This document shows, one piece after another, positions 47,403-56,664 of a DNA stretch of 64,000 bases. The stretch's first letter is position 1; every line of letters begins with the position of its first letter. A program made the position numbers and the translations under genes. The DNA is taken from the NCBI RefSeq assembly GCF_002115755.1, contig NZ_JFKA01000004.1, forward strand, positions 372,001-436,000. The letters are read 5' to 3'. The notes beneath the pieces are model-generated. The model did no database searches. It was not told the DNA's origin and worked only from the letters and a program-made list of their open reading frames with translations. The DNA comes from Thalassospira mesophila. GTDB lineage: Bacteria > Pseudomonadota > Alphaproteobacteria > Rhodospirillales > Thalassospiraceae.

Positions 47403-47434
47403 ATTAATAAATCAAATGGATTTATTAATTGACA
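47403..47434. promoter_or_regulatory. Candidate FrcR operator and frcB -35 element
   Basis: Perfect arms ATTAATAAATC/GATTTATTAAT around AAATG (47403-47429) resemble ROK operators such as NagC/Mlc/XylR sites. TTGACA, a consensus -35, begins at the last base of the dyad (47429-47434). Confidence 0.65.
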
Positions 47435-47570
47435 GCCCCCCACATTTGGTGTGGTGTATTGGCAGACAGCCGCCCTTAAAGGTTGAAAATAACAACCACA
47501 GCGACTGTCTTGTCGATCCATAAATGGCAAAAATGCCTTTGAAATCAGGGAAATCCCTGGGAGGAAACAG

Positions 47571-48602
47571 ATGAAAAAAGCACTTCTTGGCGCAACCCTT
47601 GGTGCGCTTGCCCTGTCGATTGCCGCCTTGCCCGTTCATCAGGCCAAAGCCGATGAAATTGGTGCCTGCCTGGTCACCAAAACCGACATCAACCCGTTTT
47701 TCGTCAAAATGAAAGAAGGGGCCTCGGCCAAGGCCAAGGAACTGGGCATCAACCTTTCGACCTATGCCGGTAAAATTGACGGCGACCACGAAACCCAGGT
47801 GCAGGCGATTGAATCATGCATTGCATCGGGTGTCAAAGGCATCATGTTAACCGCGTCTGACACCAAGGCGATTGTCCCCGTGGTTAAAAAAGCCCGCGAT
47901 GCCGGAATTCTGGTTATCGCGCTTGATACCCCGCTTGAACCGCTTGATGCTGCCGATGCCACCTTTGCCACCGACAATTTCAAGGCGGGCGAATTGATCG
48001 GCCAGTGGGCCAAAGCCAAAATGGGCGACAAGGCCGAGGATGCCAAAATCGCATTTCTGGACCTGTCGGCCAGCGCCCCGTCGGTGGACGTGCTGCGCGA
48101 TCAGGGTTTCATGAAAGGCTTTGGTATTGATATCAAAGACGAAAACAAAATTGGCGACGAAGACGATGCCCGCATCGTTGGCCATGATGTGACCAGCGGC
48201 AACGAGGAAGGTGGCCGCAAGGCACTGGAAAACCTGTTGCAGCGCGATTCCGGCATCAATGTTGTTTACACCATCAACGAACCCGCCGCGGCTGGTGCCT
48301 ATGAAGCCCTGAAAGCCTTTGGCATGCAGGAAGGTGTTTTGATCGTATCGATTGATGGCGGTTGCCCCGGTGTGGAAAACGTCAAGGATGGTGTTATCGG
48401 GGCAACATCGCAACAATACCCGTTGCTGATGGCGTCCAAAGGGATCGAGGCCATCAAGGCATGGGCGGATTCGGGCAAAAAACCGGAAAACAGCGACGGC
48501 CTGAATTTTGTCAATACCGGCGTTAATCTGGTCACCGACCAGCCAGTCGACGGCGTTGAATCAATCAGCGTTAAAGAAGGTCTGGATCGCTGCTGGGGCT
48601 AA
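47571..48602 (+). CDS. frcB: Fructose-type sugar ABC transporter substrate-binding protein
   Basis: The product is 343 residues. The signal peptide [20 protein letters not shown] ends near AKA-D. The type I periplasmic fold shows [36 protein letters not shown] and [15 protein letters not shown]. Together with adjacent frcC, frcA and frcK it matches the high-affinity fructose uptake system of Sinorhizobium meliloti, which also takes mannose and ribose. GGGAGGA precedes the ATG. Confidence 0.92.
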   Translation: MKKALLGATLGALALSIAALPVHQAKADEIGACLVTKTDINPFFVKMKEGASAKAKELGINLSTYAGKIDGDHETQVQAIESCIASGVKGIMLTASDTKAIVPVVKKARDAGILVIALDTPLEPLDAADATFATDNFKAGELIGQWAKAKMGDKAEDAKIAFLDLSASAPSVDVLRDQGFMKGFGIDIKDENKIGDEDDARIVGHDVTSGNEEGGRKALENLLQRDSGINVVYTINEPAAAGAYEALKAFGMQEGVLIVSIDGGCPGVENVKDGVIGATSQQYPLLMASKGIEAIKAWADSGKKPENSDGLNFVNTGVNLVTDQPVDGVESISVKEGLDRCWG

Positions 48603-48624
48603 TAAACCGCACCCCGCATCGGTT

Positions 48625-48654
48625 GACCGGGGCGGGCACCCTTCCGCCCCGGTC
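48625..48654 (+). promoter_or_regulatory. Intercistronic hairpin after frcB
   Basis: A perfect eleven-base-pair stem GACCGGGGCGG/CCGCCCCGGTC with an eight-base loop and no T-run. Such hairpins often protect the binding-protein transcript from 3' decay, giving more FrcB than permease. Confidence 0.55.
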
Positions 48655-48776
48655 CAGAACACATAAATCCTTACCATGTCAAACGGCCCCGCAGGCACCC
48701 GAACCGGGTTGATCTTGCACTGCATGCAGTCTGTTTCCCCACAGGACAGAGCGCACACCGGGCCCCGGAGGAAGCG

Positions 48777-49859
48777 ATGAGCGACGATACCCGTACGCCG
48801 CGCAAACAGCAGGAATTTGAACAGGGATTGGGCCGCAGTGACAAAAGCGTTGCTGCGTTTACGCCTCATAACCGGTCTTTCCTGCAATCGACCCAGCATC
48901 TTTTGCACGGCCACCCCACAATGATTCCGGTCATTGTGCTGATTTTATCGATTATCATTTTTGGCGCACTGGCCGGGCCCAAGTTTTTTTCACCGTTCAA
49001 CCTGTCGCTGATTGTACAGCAGGTTTCAATCATTGGCATTCTGGCTGCTGCCCAAAGCCTGGTGATCCTTACCGCCGGGATTGACCTGTCGGTCGGCGCG
49101 ATCATGGTTTTAATGTCGGTCATCATGGGGCAACTTGCCGTAACCATAGGTGTTCCCACCCCGCTTGCCATTCTTATCGGTTTTGGCGGGGGCGCACTGG
49201 CCGGGGGCATGAACGGTTTTCTCGTCACCCGGATCAAACTGCCGCCTTTTATTGTCACCCTCGGCTCCTGGAATATTTTCTTTGCCCTTAATTTGTGGCT
49301 GTCCAATGCCCAGTCGATCCGCAGTCAAACACTTGACGAAGTCGCTCCGCTGTTAAAACTGTTTGGCGAAACCATCGCCATTGGCGGGGCGCGCATTACC
49401 TATGGCTCGATCCTGATGCTGGCGATTTTTGCTGTTCTCTGGTTCATTTTGAACCACACCGCCTGGGGTCGCCATGTCTATGCCATTGGCGATGACAAGG
49501 AATCAGCCGAGCTATCGGGCATTCGCACCAACCGTACTCTGATATCGGTTTATGTGCTGGCCGGTGTGGTGTGTGCCATTGGCGGCTGGGCGTCAATCGG
49601 GCGTGTAGGCTCGGTCTCGCCGCAAAGCTTTCAGGAAGCCAATTTGCAGTCGATCACAGCGGTGGTGATTGGCGGCATTTCGCTGTTTGGCGGGCGCGGC
49701 TCCATCGCCGGGCCGTTGATTGGCGCGCTGATTGTGGGTGTGTTTAATTCCGGCCTGCGCATGGTCGGGGTTGATGTGCTGTGGCAATTGTTTGCCATTG
49801 GCTGGCTGACCATCATTGCCGTTGCGATTGACCAGTGGATCAGAAAGGTATCGTCATGA
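48777..49859 (+). CDS. frcC: Fructose-type sugar ABC transporter permease
   Basis: The product is 360 residues with about nine to ten membrane helices. Permease motifs of the ribose/fructose family are visible: AGIDLSVGAIMVL, AWGRHVYAIGDDKESAELSGI (EAA-like loop, quoted to 20) and GGISLFGGRGSIAGPLIGAL. A 45-residue hydrophilic N-terminal leader precedes the first helix. The stop overlaps the frcA start in ATGA, indicating translational coupling. Confidence 0.93.
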   Translation: MSDDTRTPRKQQEFEQGLGRSDKSVAAFTPHNRSFLQSTQHLLHGHPTMIPVIVLILSIIIFGALAGPKFFSPFNLSLIVQQVSIIGILAAAQSLVILTAGIDLSVGAIMVLMSVIMGQLAVTIGVPTPLAILIGFGGGALAGGMNGFLVTRIKLPPFIVTLGSWNIFFALNLWLSNAQSIRSQTLDEVAPLLKLFGETIAIGGARITYGSILMLAIFAVLWFILNHTAWGRHVYAIGDDKESAELSGIRTNRTLISVYVLAGVVCAIGGWASIGRVGSVSPQSFQEANLQSITAVVIGGISLFGGRGSIAGPLIGALIVGVFNSGLRMVGVDVLWQLFAIGWLTIIAVAIDQWIRKVSS

Positions 49860-50653
49860 ACACGACATCCCCTGCCCCCCAACCGGTTTTGTCCGGGCGT
49901 GGTCTGGTCAAGCGTTATGGCCGCGTCACCGCCCTTGATAATGCCGATTTTGATCTTTATCCCGGCGAAATTCTGGCTGTTATCGGCGATAATGGTGCGG
50001 GAAAATCATCCCTGATCAAGGCTTTGTCCGGGGCAATTTCGCTTGATGAAGGTGAAATACAGCTTGATGGCAAACCGGTTCATTTTTCATCCCCGATGGA
50101 TGCCCGCGAAGCCGGTATTGAAACGGTTTATCAAACCCTGGCCCTGTCACCGGCCCTGTCGATTGCCGATAACATGTTCATGGGCCGCGAAATTCGCCGC
50201 CCCGGTTTTGCCGGCAAGTTCCTTAAAATGCTGGATCATCCGGCAATGCAACGCATTGCACGCGAAAAGCTTAATGATCTGGGCCTGATGACCATTCAAA
50301 ACATCAATCAGGCGATTGAAACCCTGTCTGGCGGGCAACGCCAGGGGGTGGCCGTGGCCCGGGCGGCGGCCTTTGGCTCGCGCGTGGTGATTATGGATGA
50401 ACCAACCGCCGCCCTTGGGGTTAAAGAAAGCCGTCGGGTGCTGGAATTAATACAGGATGTACGATCCCGCGGAATGCCGATCGTGCTTATTTCGCACAAT
50501 ATGCCCCATGTATTCGAGGTCGCCGATCGCATCCACATCCATCGGCTGGGCAAACGCCTGTGCACCATCCAGCCCAATGATTATACCATGTCCGATGCCG
50601 TTGCGTTCATGACCGGGGCGCTCGAAGCCCCCGAAATTGCAGCAATGGCGTAA
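49856..50653 (+). CDS. frcA: Fructose-type sugar ABC transporter ATPase
   Basis: The product is 265 residues with a single nucleotide-binding domain, unlike the duplicated RbsA type. Walker A is GDNGAGKSS, the signature is LSGGQRQGVAVARAA, and Walker B is VVIMDEPTAALG. The Q-loop phrase ETVYQTLALSPALSI is typical of FrcA-like ATPases. The start at 49856 overlaps the frcC stop. Confidence 0.95.
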   Translation: MNTTSPAPQPVLSGRGLVKRYGRVTALDNADFDLYPGEILAVIGDNGAGKSSLIKALSGAISLDEGEIQLDGKPVHFSSPMDAREAGIETVYQTLALSPALSIADNMFMGREIRRPGFAGKFLKMLDHPAMQRIAREKLNDLGLMTIQNINQAIETLSGGQRQGVAVARAAAFGSRVVIMDEPTAALGVKESRRVLELIQDVRSRGMPIVLISHNMPHVFEVADRIHIHRLGKRLCTIQPNDYTMSDAVAFMTGALEAPEIAAMA

Positions 50654-50680
50654 AACACCATCAGGAACACCCCGCCGCAA

Positions 50681-51346
50681 ATGCCCCATAACTTTGATTC
50701 CGGTCTTGATCCCGTCCTTGATCCAGATCTCGACCACATCGCATCTCTCATTGCCAACCATCCGTCCGGCAACACCCGGCTGATGGTGGCAATCGCTGGC
50801 GCCCCTGCTTCGGGCAAGTCAACCCTGTCCGAACGGCTTTATCACCATCTGGGGGGTGATGAAGCCGGGGTGGCCATCGTGCCGATGGATGGTTTTCATT
50901 TCGATGATGCCATTTTGCGCGCGCGCGGCGATCTGGCCCGCAAAGGGGCCCCGCACACATTTGATGTTGGCGGCTTTGCCCGCTGTCTTGAGGCCATCAA
51001 ACGCGATGACGCGGATATTTATGTGCCGGTGTTTGATCGCAACCTCGAACTGTCGCGCGGGTCGGCGCGCTGCATCTCAAAGGCTCACCGCATCATTCTG
51101 GTCGAGGGAAATTATTTGCTGCTTGATCAGGCCCCGTGGAAGGATCTGATATCCCCCCTGCTTGACCTGACCCTGTTTCTCGACATTCCGTTAACCGTGC
51201 TTGAAGAACGGCTGATTGACCGCTGGCATCAACAAGGCTTTGATACCGAAACGGCCAAACAGCGTGCCCTTGGCAATGACATCCCCAATGCACGAACCGT
51301 GCAAAACCACAGCCGTCCACCCGACCACATCATTCGCCTGCTATAA
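50681..51346 (+). CDS. frcK: FrcK-like sugar/nucleoside kinase
   Basis: The product is 221 residues, a P-loop kinase of the phosphoribulokinase/uridine/pantothenate kinase group. The P-loop is AGAPASGKST, with VPMDGFHFDDAIL, a conserved VPVFDRNLELS and VEGNYLLLD. In Sinorhizobium frcK is the last frc gene and is proposed to phosphorylate the incoming sugar; the direct substrate has not been firmly shown as I recall. It begins 27 bases after frcA. Confidence 0.88.
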   Translation: MPHNFDSGLDPVLDPDLDHIASLIANHPSGNTRLMVAIAGAPASGKSTLSERLYHHLGGDEAGVAIVPMDGFHFDDAILRARGDLARKGAPHTFDVGGFARCLEAIKRDDADIYVPVFDRNLELSRGSARCISKAHRIILVEGNYLLLDQAPWKDLISPLLDLTLFLDIPLTVLEERLIDRWHQQGFDTETAKQRALGNDIPNARTVQNHSRPPDHIIRLL

Positions 51347-51408
51347 CGCGGGTTATTAAATTAACCGTCCCCAATCGCCCCGCATCCGTTATCAGGCGAT
51401 ATCGGCAC

Positions 51409-51503
51409 GGGATGGGCTTGGGATGGGCTTGGGAGAAGCACGCGACTGGCTAATCTATTTGGTCCCAAACCACCAACACTCCGGAAAACCGGGGTGTTGG
51501 TGG
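51409..51503. terminator. Long hairpin and short tandem repeat between frcK and phaB
   Basis: A fifteen-base-pair stem (51470-51484 with 51489-51503, one G-T pair, loop AAAA) lies between convergent genes. It lacks a T-run. An 11-base unit GGGATGGGCTT is repeated in tandem at 51409-51430. Confidence 0.6.
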
Positions 51504-51528
51504 TCATACTACCCGCTGATTTTAACAA

Positions 51529-52251
51529 TCAGCCCATATGTTGGCCGCCATTGATCGACAGGCACGAACCGGTAATAAAGCCCGAGTTTGGCCCCGACAG
51601 ATAAAGCACAGCCTCGGCAATTTCGTCGGCTTCGCCCAGTCGGCCCACCGGAATTTTACCAATAATGCTTTCCAGCACCTTTTCAGGCACCGCCGCCACC
51701 ATGTCGGTATTGATGTAGCCCGGCGCGATGGTGTTAACCGTGATGCCCTTGCGCGCTACTTCCTGGGCCAGCGACTTGGTAAAGCCGTGCACACCGGCCT
51801 TGGCTGCCGAATAATTGGTTTGGCCCATTTGGCCTGCCTGACCATTGATCGAGGAAATATTGATCACCCGGCCATACCCGCGCGAGCGCATGCCTTCAAG
51901 AACCGGCTGGGTCATGTAAAACAACGAGCCAAGGTTGGTTTCAATAACCGCCCGCCACCCTTCGACCGACATTTTGTGCATAAAGCCATCGCGGGTAATG
52001 CCGGCATTATTCACCAGCACGTCGACCTGGCCCAGTTCCTTTTCCACCTCTTTAATGCCCTGTGCGCAGGCATCGGGGTCGGCGACACTCCATTTAAAAG
52101 TGGCAATCCCGGTTTCGTCGCTGAATTTCCGGGCGGCATCGTCATTTCCGGCATAATTCGCGGCCACGAGAAAACCTGCATTTTTAAGGGCAAGACTGAT
52201 CGACTTGCCAATGCCGCGTGTACCACCGGTAACCAGTGCAATTTGGGTCAT
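51529..52251 (-). CDS. phaB: Acetoacetyl-CoA reductase
   Basis: The product is 240 residues, a short-chain dehydrogenase that reduces acetoacetyl-CoA to (R)-3-hydroxybutyryl-CoA for PHB. The NADP site is VTGGTRGIGKSI, NNAGITRDGFMHKM is typical of PhaB, and the catalytic YSAAKAG follows. GGAGG lies six bases before the ATG. phaA lies upstream on the same strand with a 254-base gap, so it may have its own promoter. Confidence 0.96.
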   Translation of the reverse strand: MTQIALVTGGTRGIGKSISLALKNAGFLVAANYAGNDDAARKFSDETGIATFKWSVADPDACAQGIKEVEKELGQVDVLVNNAGITRDGFMHKMSVEGWRAVIETNLGSLFYMTQPVLEGMRSRGYGRVINISSINGQAGQMGQTNYSAAKAGVHGFTKSLAQEVARKGITVNTIAPGYINTDMVAAVPEKVLESIIGKIPVGRLGEADEIAEAVLYLSGPNSGFITGSCLSINGGQHMG

Positions 52252-52505
52252 TGCAGACCTCCCTAGAAACAGTTTTTAATAACAGCCCTGATTAGCCAGA
52301 ACCGCATCTTCACTTGCCCTTTGCGCCAGACCAAGAATGATTTCAGGGTAACCGCAAAGTTAATCTGGCGCCATGATCCACATCATAAGTTGAATAATAC
52401 AAACCCATAACGCCCCAAAAGACAATCAGGGGCACCGCCAGATGGGCAACCATCAACGACACCCCTGACCCTGAATTCAGATGGCAGAAGGTGACTTACC
52501 CGCCA

Positions 52506-53678
52506 TTAACGTTCCACGCACAGGGCAATGCCCATGCCGCCGCCAATGCACAAGGTCGCCAGACCTTTTTTGGCATCGCGCTTTTGCATTTCGTGCAGCA
52601 AGGTAACAAAAACGCGTGCGCCCGAGGCCCCAATCGGATGGCCCATGGCAATGGCACCGCCATTGACGTTTACCTTCGCAGTATCCCAGCCCATATCGCG
52701 GTTAACCGCAATCGCCTGGGCAGCAAAGGCTTCGTTGGCTTCGATCAGGTCAAGGTCATCAACACTCCAGCCGGCTTTTTCAAGCGCCTTGCGCGATGCC
52801 GGAATCGGCCCGCTGCCCATGATCGACGGATCAACACCGGCCGTCGCCCAGCTTTTGATTTTCGCAAGCGAGGTCAAACCGCGGCGGCTGGCTTCTTCTG
52901 CCGACATCAACACAAGGGCAGCCGCGCCGTCATTAATGCCCGATGCGTTACCTGCGGTTACGGTGCCGTCCTTGGAAAAGGCCGGGCGCAATTTTGCCAT
53001 ACCTTCAACCGATGCGCCGTGGCGCGGATATTCGTCGGTATCAAAAATGGTCTCGCCCTTGCGATGCTGAATGGCAACCGGGGCAATTTCATCGTTAAAC
53101 CGGCCCGCTTTCTGCGCGGCTTCGGCCTTGTTTTGCGAGGCCACGGCAAAAGCGTCCTGCTCTTCGCGGCTGATATCCCATTTCGTGGCAACGTTTTCGG
53201 CGGTGTTGCCCATGTGATAGCCGTTAAACGCGCACCACAGGCCGTCCTTGATCATGGTATCGATGAATTTCACATCGCCCATTTTATGGCCGTCGCGCAA
53301 ATGCGCAACATGGCCGGACATGCTCATATTTTCCTGGCCACCGGCCACAACAATGGTGGCATCACCGGTCATAATCTGCTGGGCGGCCAATGCCACCGTA
53401 CGCAAGCCCGACCCACAAACCTGATTGATCAAAAACGCCGTTGCACTTTCGGGAATACCGGCACCAAGGGCGGCCTGTCGGCCCGGGTTTTGCCCCTCGC
53501 CTGCGGTCAGAACCTGACCTAAAATAACTTCGTCCACAGCACCGGCTTCGACACCGGCGCGCTCCAGAGCCGCCTTGATCGCGATGGTTCCCAGCGCATG
53601 GGCCGGTGTGCCAGACAGCGTGCCGTTAAAGGCACCAATTGGTGTCCGTGCGGCACCAACAATTACGACCTCGGTCAT
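52506..53678 (-). CDS. phaA: Acetyl-CoA acetyltransferase (beta-ketothiolase)
   Basis: The product is 390 residues from the ATG at 53678 (GGAGGG upstream). The acyl-enzyme cysteine is C88 in [11 protein letters not shown], the second-site His lies in [11 protein letters not shown], and the C-terminal Cys in [10 protein letters not shown]. It condenses two acetyl-CoA, the first PHB step. Followed on the same strand by phaB; together they supply monomer for PhaC encoded 2 kb away. Confidence 0.96.
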   Translation of the reverse strand: MTEVVIVGAARTPIGAFNGTLSGTPAHALGTIAIKAALERAGVEAGAVDEVILGQVLTAGEGQNPGRQAALGAGIPESATAFLINQVCGSGLRTVALAAQQIMTGDATIVVAGGQENMSMSGHVAHLRDGHKMGDVKFIDTMIKDGLWCAFNGYHMGNTAENVATKWDISREEQDAFAVASQNKAEAAQKAGRFNDEIAPVAIQHRKGETIFDTDEYPRHGASVEGMAKLRPAFSKDGTVTAGNASGINDGAAALVLMSAEEASRRGLTSLAKIKSWATAGVDPSIMGSGPIPASRKALEKAGWSVDDLDLIEANEAFAAQAIAVNRDMGWDTAKVNVNGGAIAMGHPIGASGARVFVTLLHEMQKRDAKKGLATLCIGGGMGIALCVER

Positions 53679-53864
53679 GAAACCCTCCGAAACTTTTGTT
53701 TTGCGTTTACTCCCGGCCCGTTCGCTCAATCGACCGAACCAGATCTGATCTTATCGCGCTGCAATGAAAAGCCAAGCATTGATCCGTGACTCTTTGGTAC
53801 AGGCTGCAACGCTTTTGAACTGTTTTTCAGCACAACAACCACCCCGGACATAGGCACTTGATCG

Positions 53865-54323
53865 TCAAAGTGCCACACCGGGATCGTCCTTTACCGTTTG
53901 AACAGAAATATAGGTTCGAAACCATTCGACATTCGGATCAGAATTAAAAAGTTCATCGGTCAGCGCCAGATATTCATCCATGTCGCGCATATGCAATGTC
54001 AGCACGCACGACACCTCGCCAGTGACCATAAAACATTGCCGCACCGCCGAAAGCTTGCGTACCTTGTCGATAAATTCCTGCCGGTGGCGTGTACCATGCA
54101 GGGCAAATTCCAGCGTGATCACGGCGGTTAAAGGCCGCCCGACAAGGGCCGGGTCCAGCACCGCCACCGTGCGCGCAATAACCCCGTCGCGGCGCAATTT
54201 TGTCACTCGGCGCAAACAGGCCGATGGCGACAGCCCCACCATATCGGCCAGCCGGTTGGTGGCAATATCGGCATCTATCTGTAATTGCCGCAAAATGCGG
54301 GTGTCGATCTGGTCAAGTTCCAC
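53865..54323 (-). CDS. Lrp/AsnC-family transcriptional regulator
   Basis: The product is 152 residues from a GTG start with GAGGGG upstream. The helix-turn-helix is DIATNRLADMVGLSPSACLR (residues 19-38), followed by the RAM domain with GEVSCVLTLHMRDMDEY. Lrp proteins sense amino acids. It diverges from the Gate-domain membrane protein across 201 bases and may control it, perhaps as an amino-acid or nucleoside export function; this is inference. Confidence 0.92.
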   Translation of the reverse strand: MELDQIDTRILRQLQIDADIATNRLADMVGLSPSACLRRVTKLRRDGVIARTVAVLDPALVGRPLTAVITLEFALHGTRHRQEFIDKVRKLSAVRQCFMVTGEVSCVLTLHMRDMDEYLALTDELFNSDPNVEWFRTYISVQTVKDDPGVAL

Positions 54324-54524
54324 AACGTCCCCTCACAATAATTCAGCGCAACTTGTGAAAAATACGCCGTAAAAATGCACATATTCGCCCAAAAACGCCG
54401 CCCAGCATTGCGTGTTATCGCTAAAGTGGCAATCGAAACATTCCCCTGGTGTCGTTTGCGGCGTTCGATTTCGCGATCAATATCTTGCACATCGAAACAC
54501 CAAATTATCTGGCAAGGTCCGTTT

Positions 54525-55499
54525 ATGCAGCCCTATCTGATGTCGTTACTTGTGCGCAGTCGCCGACTTTTCATCACGCTTGCCAAGGTGATGCTGCCCA
54601 TTATGGTGCTGGTGCGTATTGCCGACCAGTTCGGCGTGGTTGATATGGCCTCAAAAATCCTTACTCCGGTCATGTCGCTGATTGGCATGCCACCCGAAGC
54701 CGGGCTGATCTGGGCCAGTTGCCTGTTCATCAATATTTACGGCGCGGTTGCGGTTATTGCCGGGCTGGCAAGCCACCTTGATATGACATCGGCACAGCTT
54801 AGTGCCTTATGCGCCATGATGCTGTTTGCGCATGGTATTCCCGTCGAACAGGCGATTGTTAAAAAGGCCGGGGCCAGTTTTTGGGCCACGGCCGCCTTGC
54901 GTGTTTTTACCGCCCTGTTTTATGCCGCTTTCATCACCTGGATCAGCCGTCACACCGGGTATCTTTCCCAACCGGTTGATCTGTCATGGATGGCGGGGCA
55001 AGCCGCCGATGCCGCCAGCCAAACGGGCTGGACCGGCTGGCTGGTCTGGGCGCAAAGCACACTTTATTCGCTGGTGGCCAGTTTTGCCATCATTGTCGGG
55101 TTGCTGGTGCTGCTTGATATTTTACAAAAAAGCGGCCTTACGGATCGCTTTACCAATGCATTGCTGCCGATGTTGCGGGTTTCGGGCTTGTCACAGGATG
55201 CCGCCCCGGTCACCACCATCGGTATTTTGCTCGGCCTCACCTATGGCGGCGCGCTGATTATTGACGAGGCACGGGCGAAAAACTTCCCGCCGCGCACCCT
55301 GTTTTTATCCCTGTCATGGTTATCGTTATCGCATTCCCTGATCGAGGATACCGTGATCATGCTGGCCCTTGGCGCTGACATCTGGGTGGTACTGGTGGGC
55401 AGGATTGTTCTGACCCTGATCATTATGACGCTGCTGGCATGGCTTACCCGGCGCTGGCAAACAGCCCCGGCCACCGCGCAGATAGAACCGGCACAATAG
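54525..55499 (+). CDS. Nucleoside-recognition (Gate) domain membrane protein
   Basis: The product is 324 residues from the ATG at 54525 with AAGG seven bases upstream. It is highly hydrophobic with about eight membrane helices in two similar halves. Helix-loop phrases such as VMLPIMVLVRIADQFGVVDM and LDILQKSGLTDRFTNALLPM resemble the Gate domain of SpmA/SpmB-like and concentrative nucleoside transporter proteins. The substrate is unknown. A divergent Lrp regulator is the only contextual hint. Confidence 0.85.
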   Translation: MQPYLMSLLVRSRRLFITLAKVMLPIMVLVRIADQFGVVDMASKILTPVMSLIGMPPEAGLIWASCLFINIYGAVAVIAGLASHLDMTSAQLSALCAMMLFAHGIPVEQAIVKKAGASFWATAALRVFTALFYAAFITWISRHTGYLSQPVDLSWMAGQAADAASQTGWTGWLVWAQSTLYSLVASFAIIVGLLVLLDILQKSGLTDRFTNALLPMLRVSGLSQDAAPVTTIGILLGLTYGGALIIDEARAKNFPPRTLFLSLSWLSLSHSLIEDTVIMLALGADIWVVLVGRIVLTLIIMTLLAWLTRRWQTAPATAQIEPAQ

Positions 55500-55521
55500 C
55501 CCTTGCCGGTTCAGCAATTGA

Positions 55522-56664
55522 TCACGCCGTTTCCAGCCAGTCGACCACCGGCTGCCAGGTGGAGCCCTGGGCGCGCGAGCCGACCATCATGCCGATATGC
55601 CCGGCAGAGGGCCGATGCGCGGTGCGAAGGGACGGATCAAGGCCGTCAAACAACGCCAGGGCACTTTCGGGTGGCACGATGCGGTCGTTTTCGGGGATTA
55701 CCACCAATGTCGGGCAAGTAACCCCGGCGGGGTCGATCGCGATCCCGTCAATTGCCCAATTACCGCGCGCCGGGCGGTTTTCAACATACCAGCCGATCAG
55801 GCAATCAATCGCCACCTTGCGGGTCAGCGGCACGCCGTCATTTAACCAGTCTTCAAGGGCGACAAAATCCTGCGCGCGGTTTGTTGACGGGTCCATGGCA
55901 GCAAAGCGGCGAAATTTTTCGCCAATCATGAACGGATCAAGGCTGGAAAACAGGGTTTGCAACACATCCACCGGCAATTCGTCGTGAACCGACAGCATAT
56001 GGGGCAAGGTCGGCGCAAAGGCGGCCGCAATGCGGGCCTGCGTCGGGCCAGCAGCCATAAAATCCCACGGGGTTGCCAGCAATACCAGCTGCGACACCAG
56101 GGCAGGTTCTAACAAGCACGCCGCCATTGCCAGCACGCCCCCCATGCAATAGCCCACAACCGGCATTGGCCCGCCGGTTTGTTCGGCCATATCTTGCAAG
56201 GCCATCACCAGACGCCCGGCAATAAAATCATCCATCCCGAAATCGCGTTCGTCCGCGCCAGGATACCCCCATTCCAGCAAAAGCGGCCGATAGCCTTGTT
56301 GGGCCAAAAACCGGGCGAAACTGCGTTTTTTGTTCAAATCGAGAATATAACCGCGATTGACCAGCGACGGGACGAGCAACACCGCCCCCTTGCTGCCGGG
56401 TTTCGCAATATCAGCATTGACGACCTCAGAAGCAATCGCGCCATAATCAAAAATGCGCGTCTCGCCTTCCTGCCATATCACAGGCACATCATCCGCCCCC
56501 CGGCGATAGGGATGGGCCTGATAGCGGCGAATGCCATCATGCAGGGCGGAATGCTGGGCAAAGGCGGCGCGGTCAATCGCCTGCCCCATCACATCATTGC
56601 TGTGGTGGGACATCTCCTGACGCAGGCTTTCCGCCGCTGTCGTCAGCTCCGGCTTCCAGGGCAT
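55522..56664 (-). CDS. phaC: Class-III-like PHA synthase catalytic subunit
   Basis: The product is 380 residues from the ATG at 56664 (GGAA seven bases upstream), overlapping the upstream gene by 71 bases; an ATG at 56613 is the alternative. The lipase-like box GYCMGG has Cys (C173) in place of Ser, with D327 in PENDRIVPP and H356 in SAGHIGMM. Cys-to-Asp (154) and Asp-to-His (29) spacings nearly equal those of Allochromatium PhaC (153 and 29). VPSLVNRGYILDL is another synthase hallmark. The short length implies a class III or IV enzyme that needs a partner subunit. Confidence 0.9.
   Translation of the reverse strand: MPWKPELTTAAESLRQEMSHHSNDVMGQAIDRAAFAQHSALHDGIRRYQAHPYRRGADDVPVIWQEGETRIFDYGAIASEVVNADIAKPGSKGAVLLVPSLVNRGYILDLNKKRSFARFLAQQGYRPLLLEWGYPGADERDFGMDDFIAGRLVMALQDMAEQTGGPMPVVGYCMGGVLAMAACLLEPALVSQLVLLATPWDFMAAGPTQARIAAAFAPTLPHMLSVHDELPVDVLQTLFSSLDPFMIGEKFRRFAAMDPSTNRAQDFVALEDWLNDGVPLTRKVAIDCLIGWYVENRPARGNWAIDGIAIDPAGVTCPTLVVIPENDRIVPPESALALFDGLDPSLRTAHRPSAGHIGMMVGSRAQGSTWQPVVDWLETA

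Noticed and set aside
52426-52468. TCAGGGG/CCCCTGA pair between phaB and phaA as a terminator
   Set aside because: The loop is about 29 bases and there is no T-run, so a chance repeat is likely.
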